From Mycolicibacterium litorale (lineage in GTDB: Bacteria; Actinomycetota; Actinomycetes; Mycobacteriales; Mycobacteriaceae): a DNA stretch of 64,000 nucleotides. Of this stretch, positions 17,100-26,171 are shown piece by piece. The notes beneath the pieces are model-generated. The model did not search any database. It was not told the origin of the DNA and was given only the letters and a program-made list of their open reading frames with translations. Numbering within the stretch: position 1 is the first letter of the stretch; each line of letters begins with the position of its first letter. The position numbers were made by a program, and so were the translations under genes. The stretch spans positions 6,039,713 to 6,103,712 of the forward strand of contig CP019882.1 of assembly GCA_002007745.1 (NCBI GenBank). The letters run 5' to 3'.

Positions 17100-17738
17100 T
17101 CAGCTCCGATGCCGGAAGTACTCGACCGCGAGCTCTCTGGTCTGATCGGAGGCGGTTCGGGGATCGCCGGCCTGAAACGGCGGCTGCGGGTCGTACTCGA
17201 TCATCAGCTGGCTGGCCTCGGCGGCCTCTCGCCCGGCGAGGAGCTCCACCAGCCGCAACGCCATGTCGATGCCGCTGGAGACCCCCGCCGCGGTGATGAT
17301 CCGCTGCGGCAGGTGCTCGACCACGCGTTGCGGCGTGTACATCGCGCCCAAGGATTCCAGCAGCTCGGTGGCCCGCCAATGGGTGGCAGCGGTCAGCCCG
17401 GTGAGCAGACCGGCCGCGGCCAGCACCAGGCTGCCGGTGCACACCGAGGTGGTGAACGTCGTGTGCCGGTGGACGTCGCGAACCCAGTCGAGCACGTGCC
17501 GGTCTTCGATGAGGGTCCGGGTGCCGACACCGCCGGGAAACACCAGCACGTCGGGGGTGCTCACCTCGTCGAAGGTGGCGTCGCAAGTGAGCCCGAGCAT
17601 GCCGTTGTCGCTGCGCACTTCTCCACGCCGATGCCCGACGAAGACGACGTCAATGGACGGGACCCGCTGCAGCACCTCATAAGGGCCGATCGCGTCCAGC
17701 GCGGTGTTACGCGGGAACAGGGCTATCGCGACTTGCAT
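17100..17738 (-). CDS. DJ-1/PfpI family protein (Mtb Rv0052-like)
   Basis: A 212-residue protein of the DJ-1/PfpI superfamily, GlxA-like amidotransferase subgroup without a DNA-binding domain. The nucleophile elbow is TFTTSVCTGSLVLAAAGLL, with the reactive cysteine in S-V-C-T-G. The preceding conserved segment is DVLVFPGGVGTRTL, and THWRATELLESLGA follows. Substrate is unknown; relatives are isonitrile hydratases, glyoxalases or proteases. The start at 17738 overlaps the end of the upstream membrane-protein gene by 32 bp, so it is probably the last gene of the ponA1 operon. Confidence 0.85.
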   Translation of the reverse strand: MQVAIALFPRNTALDAIGPYEVLQRVPSIDVVFVGHRRGEVRSDNGMLGLTCDATFDEVSTPDVLVFPGGVGTRTLIEDRHVLDWVRDVHRHTTFTTSVCTGSLVLAAAGLLTGLTAATHWRATELLESLGAMYTPQRVVEHLPQRIITAAGVSSGIDMALRLVELLAGREAAEASQLMIEYDPQPPFQAGDPRTASDQTRELAVEYFRHRS

Positions 17739-19434
17739 CCGGTGCCTCCTCCGGCTCGGGCCGACCCCCCACCGGAACCCGCGGCCGCAACCAGCGCGGG
17801 AACCGCGACGGGAACGTGTCGGCGGCGCCGTCGAACACCCCGCCCGCGGGGTCGTCCACTCGCCCGTCCCAGCGCACCAGGTCCAGCTCGGGGCGATAGA
17901 TCTGGCGGACAACCAGGGCCATCAACCCGACCACCGCGATATCCCGCAGCAGCACGGTCGCGGTGAACCACTGCTCGGGCAGGCCCTTGTTGCCCTCGCC
18001 GTACAGGTAGTACATCCGCGGCACCCACACCAGCATGTCAATGGTCATCCACGCCAACAGGATTCGCCGATGTGGCAGCGCGAGCACCGCCAGCGGCACC
18101 AGCCACAGCGAGAACTGGGGGCTCCACACCTTGTTCACCAACAGGAACGCAGCCACCGTCAGGAACGCCAGCTGCGCCACCCGCGGCCGCTGCGGCGCGG
18201 TCAACGCGATGTAGGCGATTGCCGCGCAACACACGACGAAGAGCACCGCGATGACGGTGTTGAGGATCACCGGCGGCTGCCAAAAACCCAGATTGGCGTC
18301 GAAGCCGTCCCACCCGGTGAACGACTTCACCACGTTGTACAGCGAGTCCATGTCGTCGCCGCGGCGGGAGTTGAGCCGGAAGAACTCCGACCATCCGCGC
18401 GGGAACAGCACCATCACCGGAACGTTGACGACGAACCAGGCGCCGACGGCGGCCACCACCGTCTTGGCCGCCTCGGGCATCCGGTCGGTGCGAATGGCCA
18501 GTACCACCAGCGGCAGCAGCAGCAACGCCGGATACAACTTGGCGGCCACCCCCAAGCCGATCAGCACCCCGGCCAATACCGGTCGCCGGCGCGCCCACGC
18601 CAGCAGACCGCCGATCGCCAAAGCCGTTGCCAACGCGTCGAAATTGGTGAAGATCTGGAACACCATCACCGGAGAGGCGGCCACCAGCGCCGCGTCCCAG
18701 ACCCGTCGGCCCGCAAGCCATGACGCCGCCCATACCGTCGTCAACCACGCCAGGGCCAGACCGAGGGCGGCGAAGTTGAAGAACATCACCACTTCGGCGA
18801 TCACCGGTAGCGAGATCATCTTGGCCACAGCGGTATACGTCTTGGCCAGCGCCATCGACACGTACTGATAGACCCCGGTCAGCACCGGATACTCCATATA
18901 GCGGATCGCCGGCCTGCCGTCGTAGCGGGTCTGCGGGCGGCCGCTGGAGTCGGTCTCGATCCAACTCGACTTGTACGGGAACCGGCCCTGGCTCAACAGC
19001 TCCGCGCCGTACAACGGCACGGTGTCGGAGTAGCACAGCTCGAAGTAGGCGCGCTGGTTCTGCCAGTTGGCGACCCGCTGATCGGGTGGACCGGTCCCCA
19101 CGGTCTGCAGACACGGCGCCTTGGTGGACCAGCCCAGCGCCAGCAGCACCAGCGCCATCATGAACATGATCCGCAGCGGGGTGAACACCCGGGTGCGGCC
19201 GATCAGGGCATGGCGTCCGACCGGGCCGCCGACGACTTCGGAGAGCGCCGAGCCCAACGCGTCGTTGCGGCTGGGCATGTCCCGGTCGTCGGCGCTGCGG
19301 AGATCCTCGGCCAGCGGCTGCGGCGAGACGGTGGGGCGGGGCGGCCCCGCAGACACGCCACCGGCCGGCACACTGGCCGGCCGGTCGGCCGAAGGGTCCT
19401 GCGGTTGGCCCTCACCCACGCCGGGTGCGGTCAC
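17707..19434 (-). CDS. GT87/DUF2029-type membrane glycosyltransferase-like protein (Mtb Rv0051-like)
   Basis: A 575-residue polytopic membrane protein. A Pro/Ser-rich cytoplasmic N-terminus of about 85 residues precedes the first membrane segment (IMFMMALVLLALGW). About ten more hydrophobic spans follow, such as AALGLALAWLTTVWAASWLA and LAFLTVAAFLLVNKVW. FPYKSSWIETDSSGRPQT and EYPVLTGVYQYVS in the first large outer loop are the acidic motifs of the GT-C (polyprenyl-phosphate-mannose dependent) fold. A role in cell envelope glycan assembly is likely but the acceptor is not known. The GTG start at 19434 overlaps the ponA1 stop by 4 bp, so it is coupled to the transpeptidase gene. Confidence 0.82.
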   Translation of the reverse strand: MTAPGVGEGQPQDPSADRPASVPAGGVSAGPPRPTVSPQPLAEDLRSADDRDMPSRNDALGSALSEVVGGPVGRHALIGRTRVFTPLRIMFMMALVLLALGWSTKAPCLQTVGTGPPDQRVANWQNQRAYFELCYSDTVPLYGAELLSQGRFPYKSSWIETDSSGRPQTRYDGRPAIRYMEYPVLTGVYQYVSMALAKTYTAVAKMISLPVIAEVVMFFNFAALGLALAWLTTVWAASWLAGRRVWDAALVAASPVMVFQIFTNFDALATALAIGGLLAWARRRPVLAGVLIGLGVAAKLYPALLLLPLVVLAIRTDRMPEAAKTVVAAVGAWFVVNVPVMVLFPRGWSEFFRLNSRRGDDMDSLYNVVKSFTGWDGFDANLGFWQPPVILNTVIAVLFVVCCAAIAYIALTAPQRPRVAQLAFLTVAAFLLVNKVWSPQFSLWLVPLAVLALPHRRILLAWMTIDMLVWVPRMYYLYGEGNKGLPEQWFTATVLLRDIAVVGLMALVVRQIYRPELDLVRWDGRVDDPAGGVFDGAADTFPSRFPRWLRPRVPVGGRPEPEEAPDASRDSPVPA

Positions 19435-21907
19435 GGCGGTGGCGGCGGGACGGCTGCGTTGGGGTCACCGCCCGGCGGCGGGGCATCGGGGGCGCCCGGC
19501 GGGGGTGCACCCGGCGGCACGGTGATGGTCGTCGGCGGCCCCAGCGGGATCGTGATGCCCGGTGCCACCTCGATACTGGGCTGAATCACCGTCTCGCTTG
19601 GCGGGGGTGGCGGAGGCGGCGGCGGGGTGCCGGCACGCCGGCGTAGCCACCGATCTCGGTCGGCTTGGGGAACGACTCGTTGTCGGTGCCCTTCAGCGCA
19701 CCGTCCATGGTCGCCTTCCAGATGTCGGACGGAATCCCCGAGCCGTACACCGGGCCGCCCCACTGGTTGACCAGCGGTTGGGTGCCGTCGGTGGTGCCCA
19801 CCCAGACCGCCGTCGCCAGCGACGGGGTGTACCCCACCATCCAGGCGTCCCGGTTGGCTCCGGAGTCACCGAGCTGCACGGTGCCGGTCTTGGCGGCCGA
19901 GGCCCGCCCACCGGCCAGGTTGTGCCCGTTGGACCAGCCCGCGATCGGCTGCATCGCGGCCGTCACGTTGTCGGCGACGGCCTTGGGGATTCGTTGCTCG
20001 CCGCTGTTGTCGGAGGTGCTGGCATCGAAGAGCACCTCACCGCGGGAGTTGACGACCTTCTGCACGAAATGCGGCTTGTGATAGACGCCGGAATCGGCCA
20101 GCGTCGCGTAGGCCGACGCCATGTCGATCACCCGGGTCTGATACTGGCCCAGCACCACGCCGTTGTTCGGCGGGCCGCCCTTGCCGTCTTCGGACAACGT
20201 GTGGTCCACCCCGGGGAAGCTCTCGGCGACACCGGCGCGATGCGCGGCATCGGCCACATCGGCCGGGCCGTTCTTCAGCTTCAGCATCAGCCGGTAATAG
20301 GAGGTGTTCAGCGAGCGCTTGAGCGCCTCGGCGATGTTGCAGACCCCGCAACCCTCACCCTCGACGTTGGTGATGGTGATCCCGTTGAGGTTCACCGGCG
20401 AGCTGTCCACCTGATAGCCCAGACCCATGCCCTGTTCGAGGGCGGCCACCAACGCGAACACCTTGAACGACGATCCGGTGGGCAACCCAGCCTGGGCGAA
20501 GTCGAAGCCCTGGGCGTCGGAGCCGCCGTAGTACGCCTTCACCCCGCCGGTCTTCGGGTCGATCGACACCACCGCCGAGCGCATGTCCGGCATCTGGCCG
20601 TCGAGATATTTCGACACCGCATCCTCGGCGGCTTTCTGCGCCTGCGGGTCGATTGTGGTGGTGATCTGCAGGCCCTGGGTGTTCAGGCTCTGCTCGTCGA
20701 TGTTGAACAGGTCGAGCAGTTCCTTGGTGACCTGGCGCTGAATCAAACCGTTGGGACCGGTGGTGACGTTCTGCGAACTCGCCAGATCCGGCGGCACCGT
20801 GGGCGGGAAGACCTGTTGAGACCGTTCGTCTTTGGACAGCGCGCCCATCGACACCATGCCGTCGAGCACCCAGTTCCAGCGCTTGGCGGCCCCGTCGGGG
20901 TCGACGGCCGGATCCAGCGTGGACGGCCGTTGGATCAGCGCCGCCAGCAGCGCGCCTTCGGCGACGTTGAGCTGCTCGACCGGCTTGTTGAAGTAGGCCT
21001 TGGACGCGGCCGAGATTCCGTAGGCACCGCGGCCGAAATAGATGATGTTCAGGTAGGCCTGCAGCACTTGGTCTTTGGACCATTCGCGCGACATCTTGGT
21101 GGAGATGACGAGTTCCTTGGCCTTGCGGACCAGACCGCCGACTCCGGAGCGGGCATCACCGACCAGCGCGTTCTTGACGTACTGCTGGGTGATCGTCGAC
21201 CCGCCCTGCAGGTCGCCACCGAAGATGTTGTTCTTGATCGCGCGCGCGAAGCCGGACAGCGAAAAGCCGGGATTGGTGTAGAAATCCCGGTCCTCGGCCG
21301 CCATCACGGCATTGCGCACGTGCACCGGCACCTGGTCGATGTTGACGTCGACCCGGTTGCCTTCGGGAGGAACGATTTTGGCCAGCTCCGAACCGTCGCT
21401 GGCCAGGATGGTCGACACCTGGTTGGTCCGCAGGTCGCCCGGCTGCGGCACCTGGACGATCAGATAAGCCATGCCGAAAGTCAGCATCGGCAGCAGGATC
21501 AACACCACCGCGGCCAGATACGCCGACCGGCGCACCCATTTCCAGTTGATCTGCTGGGAGAAGGTCGGCGGTGGGGGCGGCGGGCCACCGCCCGGTCCAC
21601 CACCCATCGGCGGGGGCGGCGGCGGCAGTTTCGGCGGCGGTGTGCCGTCCAAGGCCCGCTTGACGACGTCGATCGGGTCACGCAACAGCGGCACCGTGTC
21701 GTCGCGGACCGGCTCGATGATCGCGGTCAGCCGGTCATCGGGCGGAACCTGGCGACGCGGCGCACTGCGGGTCGGGCCCGGGGGCTGGTTGCTGTCGGCG
21801 ACAGGGATCTTCGCCGTCGCCGACTCGGAAGTGTGGGACGCATCGTCGGCCCCTGATCCCGTGTGGACGTCAGTGGCAGGCCGGTCGGGACGCCCTTCGC
21901 TATTCAC
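19431..21907 (-). CDS. ponA1: Bifunctional penicillin-binding protein PonA1 (class A PBP; one-base frameshift near the C-terminus)
   Basis: A peptidoglycan glycosyltransferase/transpeptidase of about 825 residues. A proline-rich cytoplasmic tail precedes one membrane helix (AYLAAVVLILLPMLTFGMAYLIV). The GT51 domain has AAEDRDFYTNPGFS and GGSTITQQYVKNAL. The transpeptidase domain has TGSSFKVFAL (SxxK), SLNTSYY (SxN) and AKTGTVQL (KTG). The last 65 residues (TPPPPPPPPPSETVIQP...) lie in another frame: one base is missing at about 19623-19636, after GGYAGVP. The poly-proline tail is known in Mtb PonA1. The GTG start at 21907 overlaps the upstream gene by 8 bp. PonA1 is needed for polar growth in mycobacteria. 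Confidence 0.93.
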
Positions 21908-22334
21908 TGGCCGTACGCGCGCCGGAACGCGCCGTCTGGGTGCCCCGGCGTCCCCGCGTCCCGTTGGTGGGACGTGGCGCTCCGAGCACATAGGACTTGA
22001 CCAAGTGATTCCATTCGCAGGTCCGGCATACCTCCACCACATGTACCGAGAATTCGTCGAACTTGGTCGCCAGCAGCACCAGCTCCTCGGCGGTGCGCGC
22101 CGAGCCCGACACCGCACCCAGGTGATCGCCGAACACCCAGGACACCAAGGTCAGCGGCTCTTTGCGGCAGATCGGGCACATCACCGAACTGGGTTTGCCG
22201 TGAAACTTGGCTGCCCGCAGCAGATAGGGGTTGGCGTCGCACACCTCGGAGACACCCGTGCGGCCGGAATACACCTCGGCCAGCAGGGAGCGTCGCCGGA
22301 GGGCGTAGTCCACCACCTGTCGCTGCAGTCGCAC
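21900..22334 (-). CDS. DUF5318 family protein (Mtb Rv0049-like)
   Basis: A 144-residue cytoplasmic protein of unknown function conserved in mycobacteria just before ponA1. The two visible cysteine pairs, CPIC in SSVMCPICRKEPLTLV and CRTC in EVCRTCEWNHLV, form a likely zinc ribbon. The Arg/Thr-rich tail (GTRGRRGTQTARSGART) is low complexity. The GTG start at 22334 gives MRLQRQVVDYALRRRSLLAEVY, which fits the family N-terminus. The end overlaps the ponA1 start by 8 bp, so the genes are co-translated, which suggests a link with cell wall synthesis. Confidence 0.85.
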   Translation of the reverse strand: MRLQRQVVDYALRRRSLLAEVYSGRTGVSEVCDANPYLLRAAKFHGKPSSVMCPICRKEPLTLVSWVFGDHLGAVSGSARTAEELVLLATKFDEFSVHVVEVCRTCEWNHLVKSYVLGAPRPTNGTRGRRGTQTARSGARTASE

Positions 22335-22445
22335 GATGACCAGAGTACGTCGGTGATCTGAGCACCGACGCGCAACCGACTCGCGGTGGGCCGGATAGTG
22401 CATCTGGTCTGCGATCTTGTTGTGCGAACTCTTACGATCATCGCC

Positions 22446-23300
22446 GTGGCGACTTCGCAGACGGCCAGCACGCGCGCCAAGGACACCGACCGCAACGACA
22501 CCTGCCAGATCCTGGACACCGCGTTGTCCGAGGGACAGCTGTCGATGGCCGAACACCAGCAGCGAGTGAAGGCCGCCACCAACGCCACCACCCTGGGCGA
22601 CCTGCGCGCCCTGGTGTCGGATCTGCAGACCGCCAACGCACCGGTTCAGTTGCCGACGCTGAGAAAGCCGCGGCTGCCGGTTTCGGGGGCCCGCGCCGGC
22701 TGGGGCATCCGTGCCGCGATCTCCGCGGTACTGGTACTGCTCGGCGTCGGCATCGGCTGGGGTCTCTACGGCAACACCGCGTCCCCGTTGAACTTCACCT
22801 CCGACCCCGGAGCGAAGTCCGACGGGTTGTCGCCGGTCGTGCTGACCCCGCCGCGACAACTGCACTCCCTGGGCGGGCTCACCGGCTTGCTCGAGCAGAT
22901 GAAACAGAAGTTCGGGGACACCAACGGCTACCGGCTGGTGATCTACCCGGACTACGCCTCCCTGGACCGACCCGACCCCGGCGATGAGCGCCGCGAGCTC
23001 AGCTACACCTACCGCGGCGGCTGGGGCGACCCCAGCACCTCGCCGGCCAGCGCCGACGCCCGCGTGGTCGACCTGAGCAAGTTCGACACCAAAGCCATCG
23101 TCAAGATCCTCTACGGGGCGCCCGAGACGTTGAACATCAAATCCGCCGACGTCAAAAGCACCTACCTGATCATCGAGCCGAGCCGGGACCCGACGACACC
23201 GGAAGCGGTGTCGATCTCGGTATACGTCTCCAGCGATTTCGGCAGCGGTTACATCCAGCTCGGCCCGGACGGCTCGGTCAAGCAGATCAACTACCCGTAG
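22446..23300 (+). CDS. DUF1707 domain membrane-anchored protein (Mtb Rv0048c-like)
   Basis: A 284-residue protein. Residues about 12-60 (RNDTCQILDTALSEGQLSMAEHQQRV, then KAATNATTLGDLRALVSDL) are a DUF1707 domain, the SHOCT-like helical motif common at the N-terminus of actinobacterial membrane proteins. A single membrane helix follows (AAISAVLVLLGVGIGWGLYG). The remaining 170 residues should be outside the membrane and have no motif I recognise. The GTG at 22446 starts the protein just ahead of the DUF1707 domain. It is divergent from the DUF5318 gene and precedes padR-ino1 in the same direction. Confidence 0.82.
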   Translation: MATSQTASTRAKDTDRNDTCQILDTALSEGQLSMAEHQQRVKAATNATTLGDLRALVSDLQTANAPVQLPTLRKPRLPVSGARAGWGIRAAISAVLVLLGVGIGWGLYGNTASPLNFTSDPGAKSDGLSPVVLTPPRQLHSLGGLTGLLEQMKQKFGDTNGYRLVIYPDYASLDRPDPGDERRELSYTYRGGWGDPSTSPASADARVVDLSKFDTKAIVKILYGAPETLNIKSADVKSTYLIIEPSRDPTTPEAVSISVYVSSDFGSGYIQLGPDGSVKQINYP

Positions 23301-23355
23301 CCGCCAAGCCCCTGAGCTGCGGCCACGGCGCTCGACTAGCGCCGAATATATCGCT

Positions 23356-23368
23356 CCGATACTATCGG
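23356..23368. promoter_or_regulatory. 13-bp palindrome upstream of padR-ino1
   Basis: CCGATA-C-TATCGG is a perfect palindrome about 47 bp before the padR start, in an AT-rich patch (GAATATATCG just upstream) likely to be the promoter. The position suggests an operator for the PadR protein itself, giving autoregulation and control of ino1. Confidence 0.5.
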
Positions 23369-23414
23369 CCGAGGTGTCGAAGCGCCGTAACGGTCGAGCA
23401 AAGGAGGTGACCCG

Positions 23415-23960
23415 ATGCTGGAGCTTGCCATCCTGGGTCTTCTCCTGGAGTCCCCGATGCACGGCTACGAACTGCGCAAGCGACTGACGGGCTTGTTGGG
23501 AGCGTTTCGGGCGTTCTCGTATGGCTCGCTGTATCCGGCCCTGCGCCGGATGCAGGCCGACGGGTTGATCGTCGAGGACACCGCGCCCACGGGAACCACG
23601 GTCTTGCGTCGTGCCCGCCGGGTGTACCAGTTGACCGATGCCGGTCGCCAGCGCTTCGCCGAGCTGGTGGCCGATACCGGTCCGCAGAACTACACCGACG
23701 ACGGCTTCGGTGTGCACCTCGCGTTTTTCAACCGCACACCGGCCGAAGCCCGGATGCGGATCCTGGAAGGCCGGCGCCGCCAGGTCGAGGAACGCCGCGA
23801 AGGTCTTCGGGAGGCCGTCGCGCGGGCGAGCAGTTCGTTCGACCGCTACACGAAACAACTGCACCAGCTGGGCCTGGAGTCCAGCGAGCGGGAAGTCAAG
23901 TGGCTCAACGAGCTGATCGCCGCTGAGCGAGTGGCACAGAGCCATCCAGACCAGGCCTGA
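23415..23960 (+). CDS. PadR family transcriptional regulator (Mtb Rv0047c-like)
   Basis: A 181-residue regulator. The winged helix occupies residues 1-80: MLELAILGLLLESPMHGYEL, then FRAFSYGSLYPALRRMQADGL and RVYQLTDAGRQRFAEL, which is the PadR signature. The C-terminal half is a long dimerisation helix pair of the Vir_act_alpha_C kind. It has a very strong ribosome site (AAAGGAGGTGA, 23400-23410). The inositol-phosphate synthase gene follows 57 bp downstream on the same strand, an arrangement conserved in mycobacteria, so it is the likely regulator of inositol synthesis. Confidence 0.9.
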   Translation: MLELAILGLLLESPMHGYELRKRLTGLLGAFRAFSYGSLYPALRRMQADGLIVEDTAPTGTTVLRRARRVYQLTDAGRQRFAELVADTGPQNYTDDGFGVHLAFFNRTPAEARMRILEGRRRQVEERREGLREAVARASSSFDRYTKQLHQLGLESSEREVKWLNELIAAERVAQSHPDQA

Positions 23961-24017
23961 CGCGGCCACCGAATATCCGAACAGCAGCCAGCAGAAGTAC
24001 GAGTTAGGAGAACGTCC

Positions 24018-25121
24018 ATGACGGAGCACAACGGAGCGTCGACAGATGTGCGTGTCGCCATTGTCGGCGTCGGCAACTGCGCGTCCTCACTGGTCCAGGG
24101 CGTGCAGTACTACCAGGACGCCGACCCCAACGCCACTGTCCCGGGCCTGATGCACGTCAAGCTCGGCCCCTACCACGTGCGCGACGTGAAGTTCGTCGCT
24201 GCCTTTGACGTGGACGCCAAGAAGGTCGGCTTCGACCTCTCCGAGGCGATCTTCGCCTCCGAGAACAACACCATCAAGATCGCTGACGTGCCGCCGACCG
24301 ACGTCGTCGTGCAGCGCGGCCCCACCCTCGACGGCATCGGCAAGTACTACGCCGACACCATCGAGCTCTCCGACGAGCAGCCCGTCGACGTGGTCAAGAT
24401 CCTCAAGGACAACAAGGTCGACGTGTTGGTGTCCTACCTGCCCGTGGGTTCGGAGGAGGCCGACAAGTTCTACGCCCAGTGCGCCATCGACGCCAAGGTG
24501 GCGTTCGTCAACGCGCTGCCGGTGTTCATCGCCTCCGACCCGGTGTGGGCCAAGAAGTTCGAGGACGCCGGCGTACCGATCGTCGGTGACGACATCAAGA
24601 GCCAGGTCGGTGCCACCATCACCCACCGCGTGATGGCCAAGCTGTTCGAGGACCGCGGGGTCACCCTGGACCGGACCTACCAGCTCAACGTCGGCGGCAA
24701 CATGGACTTCAAGAACATGCTGGAACGTTCGCGACTCGAGTCGAAGAAGGTCTCCAAGACCCAGGCCGTGACCTCGAATCTGTCCGGTTCGCTGGCCGGC
24801 AAGGTGGAGGACAAGAACGTCCACATCGGCCCGTCCGACCACGTCGCGTGGCTCGACGACCGCAAGTGGGCCTACGTGCGCCTGGAAGGCCGCGCCTTCG
24901 GTGATGTGCCGCTGAACCTGGAATACAAGCTCGAGGTGTGGGACTCGCCGAACTCGGCGGGCGTCATCATCGACGCGGTGCGCGCGGCCAAGATCGCCAA
25001 GGACCGCGGTATCGGCGGCCCGATCATCCCGGCCTCGGCCTACCTCATGAAGAGCCCGCCCGAGCAGCTCGCAGACGACGTGGCGCGCGCCGAGCTCGAG
25101 AAGTTCATCACCGGCGAGTAG
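24018..25121 (+). CDS. ino1: Inositol-3-phosphate synthase
   Basis: A 367-residue NAD-dependent enzyme that converts glucose 6-phosphate to inositol 3-phosphate (1L-myo-inositol 1-phosphate). This is the first step towards phosphatidylinositol, its mannosides and mycothiol in mycobacteria. VRVAIVGVGNCASSLVQGVQYY is the NAD-binding Rossmann motif. VPIVGDDIKSQVGATITHR and LNVGGNMDFKNML are conserved signatures of the enzyme (the lysine in DIKSQ and the GGNxDF region). Length and end (YLMKSPPEQ) fit the short actinobacterial/archaeal form. AGGAGAA lies upstream of ATG 24018. It follows padR and ends at a strong hairpin. Confidence 0.97.
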   Translation: MTEHNGASTDVRVAIVGVGNCASSLVQGVQYYQDADPNATVPGLMHVKLGPYHVRDVKFVAAFDVDAKKVGFDLSEAIFASENNTIKIADVPPTDVVVQRGPTLDGIGKYYADTIELSDEQPVDVVKILKDNKVDVLVSYLPVGSEEADKFYAQCAIDAKVAFVNALPVFIASDPVWAKKFEDAGVPIVGDDIKSQVGATITHRVMAKLFEDRGVTLDRTYQLNVGGNMDFKNMLERSRLESKKVSKTQAVTSNLSGSLAGKVEDKNVHIGPSDHVAWLDDRKWAYVRLEGRAFGDVPLNLEYKLEVWDSPNSAGVIIDAVRAAKIAKDRGIGGPIIPASAYLMKSPPEQLADDVARAELEKFITGE

Positions 25122-25128
25122 TTCTTGC

Positions 25129-25184
25129 CGACACTGCGGCCAGAACGCGAACGGGACTCCCATCGCGATCTGGCCGCAGTGTCG
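25129..25184 (+). terminator. Long hairpin after ino1
   Basis: Arms CGACACTGCGGCCAGA (25129-25144) and its exact complement (25169-25184) form a 16-bp perfect stem. It extends past an A-A mismatch by 5 more pairs (CGCGA/TCGCG), with a loop near 11 nt. It lies 7 bp after the ino1 stop and ends 6 bp before the next gene. No T tract follows, so it could be a terminator of the mycobacterial type or an RNA stability element. Confidence 0.65.
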
Positions 25185-25190
25185 CGTTAG

Positions 25191-26096
25191 ATGGGCCGGG
25201 TGATCTCCGATGACGAACTGATCGGACTCGACGAGTTCGCACTGCTGTCCGAGAATGCCGCGCAGGCCGGCGCCGAAGGTCCCCTGCCCGATGTCGAGCG
25301 CATCGATCGCGGGCCTGTCAGCGCCGTGCGCTGGGGATTCGCCCAGCCGCCTCGGGTGGTGTTCCTGCACGGTGGCGGCCAGAACGCGCACACCTGGGAC
25401 ACCGTCATCCTCGGACTCGGGGTCCCCGCCCTGGCCATCGACCTACCCGGACACGGCCGCTCCGCGTGGCGCGAGGACGGCGACTACGGACCCAAACTCA
25501 ACGCGCAGACCATCGAGCCGGTGGTCCGTGAGTTGGCAGCCGACGCCGATCTCGTGGTCGGCATGTCGCTCGGCGGGCTGACCGCACTGCGGTTGGCGGC
25601 GATCGCCCCCGACCTCGTCCGCAAGCTGGTCCTGGTCGACGTCACTCCGTCGGCCCCGGAACGGCACGAGCAGATGACCCAGGCCCAGATGGGCACCGTC
25701 GCCCTGGTTCAGGGTGACCGCACCTTCCCCAGCTTCGCGGCGATGCTCGATGTGACCGTCGCCGCCGCACCGCACCGCGACCGAGAATCGTTGCGCCGCG
25801 GGGTGTTCCACAATTCGAAACAGCTGGACGACGGCAACTGGACCTGGCGGTACGACATTTTCCGCAAAGGTGACGGCTTTGAGGGACTGTGGGACGACGT
25901 CCCCACACTGCAGCAGCCCACCACCCTGGTGCGCGGTGCCAACTCGTTCTTCGTCAACGACGACGACGCCGAGGAATTCGCCCGGACCGCACCAGGATTC
26001 CAGCAAGTGATCGTGGTGCCCGATTCCGGGCACTCGGTGCAGGGCGACCAGCCGCGCGCCCTGATCGAGATCCTGCGCGACGTCCTGGCCGACTGA
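25191..26096 (+). CDS. Alpha/beta hydrolase, esterase (Mtb Rv0045c-like)
   Basis: A 301-residue alpha/beta hydrolase. VVFLHGGGQNAHTWD is the oxyanion-hole region, VVGMSLGGLTALRLA the nucleophile elbow (GxSxG, Ser about 125), and VPDSGHSVQGDQP the catalytic-His loop. The first 45 residues form an extension in front of the core, as in Rv0045c, an esterase with activity on short acyl chains. There is no signal peptide. ATG 25191 is the first codon after the ino1 hairpin; the ribosome site is poor. It probably hydrolyses ester or thioester metabolites; the natural substrate is unknown. Confidence 0.87.
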   Translation: MGRVISDDELIGLDEFALLSENAAQAGAEGPLPDVERIDRGPVSAVRWGFAQPPRVVFLHGGGQNAHTWDTVILGLGVPALAIDLPGHGRSAWREDGDYGPKLNAQTIEPVVRELAADADLVVGMSLGGLTALRLAAIAPDLVRKLVLVDVTPSAPERHEQMTQAQMGTVALVQGDRTFPSFAAMLDVTVAAAPHRDRESLRRGVFHNSKQLDDGNWTWRYDIFRKGDGFEGLWDDVPTLQQPTTLVRGANSFFVNDDDAEEFARTAPGFQQVIVVPDSGHSVQGDQPRALIEILRDVLAD

Positions 26097-26171
26097 GCAG
26101 TTTCCCTGCTGTTCACCGGCAGATTCCCAGCAGATCGCCAGGTGATTCCCAGCCTGCCATAGCTTTTCGGG

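Noticed and set aside
19562..21856. Very long open frame on the plus strand opposite ponA1
   Set aside because: It is the antisense of a firm PBP gene; composition is typical of high-GC shadow frames and no motif is present.
22335..24029. Long minus-strand frame upstream of the DUF5318 gene, opposite the DUF1707 and PadR genes
   Set aside because: Only its last 145 codons match a known family; the rest is antisense to two firm genes, so the GTG at 22334 was used.
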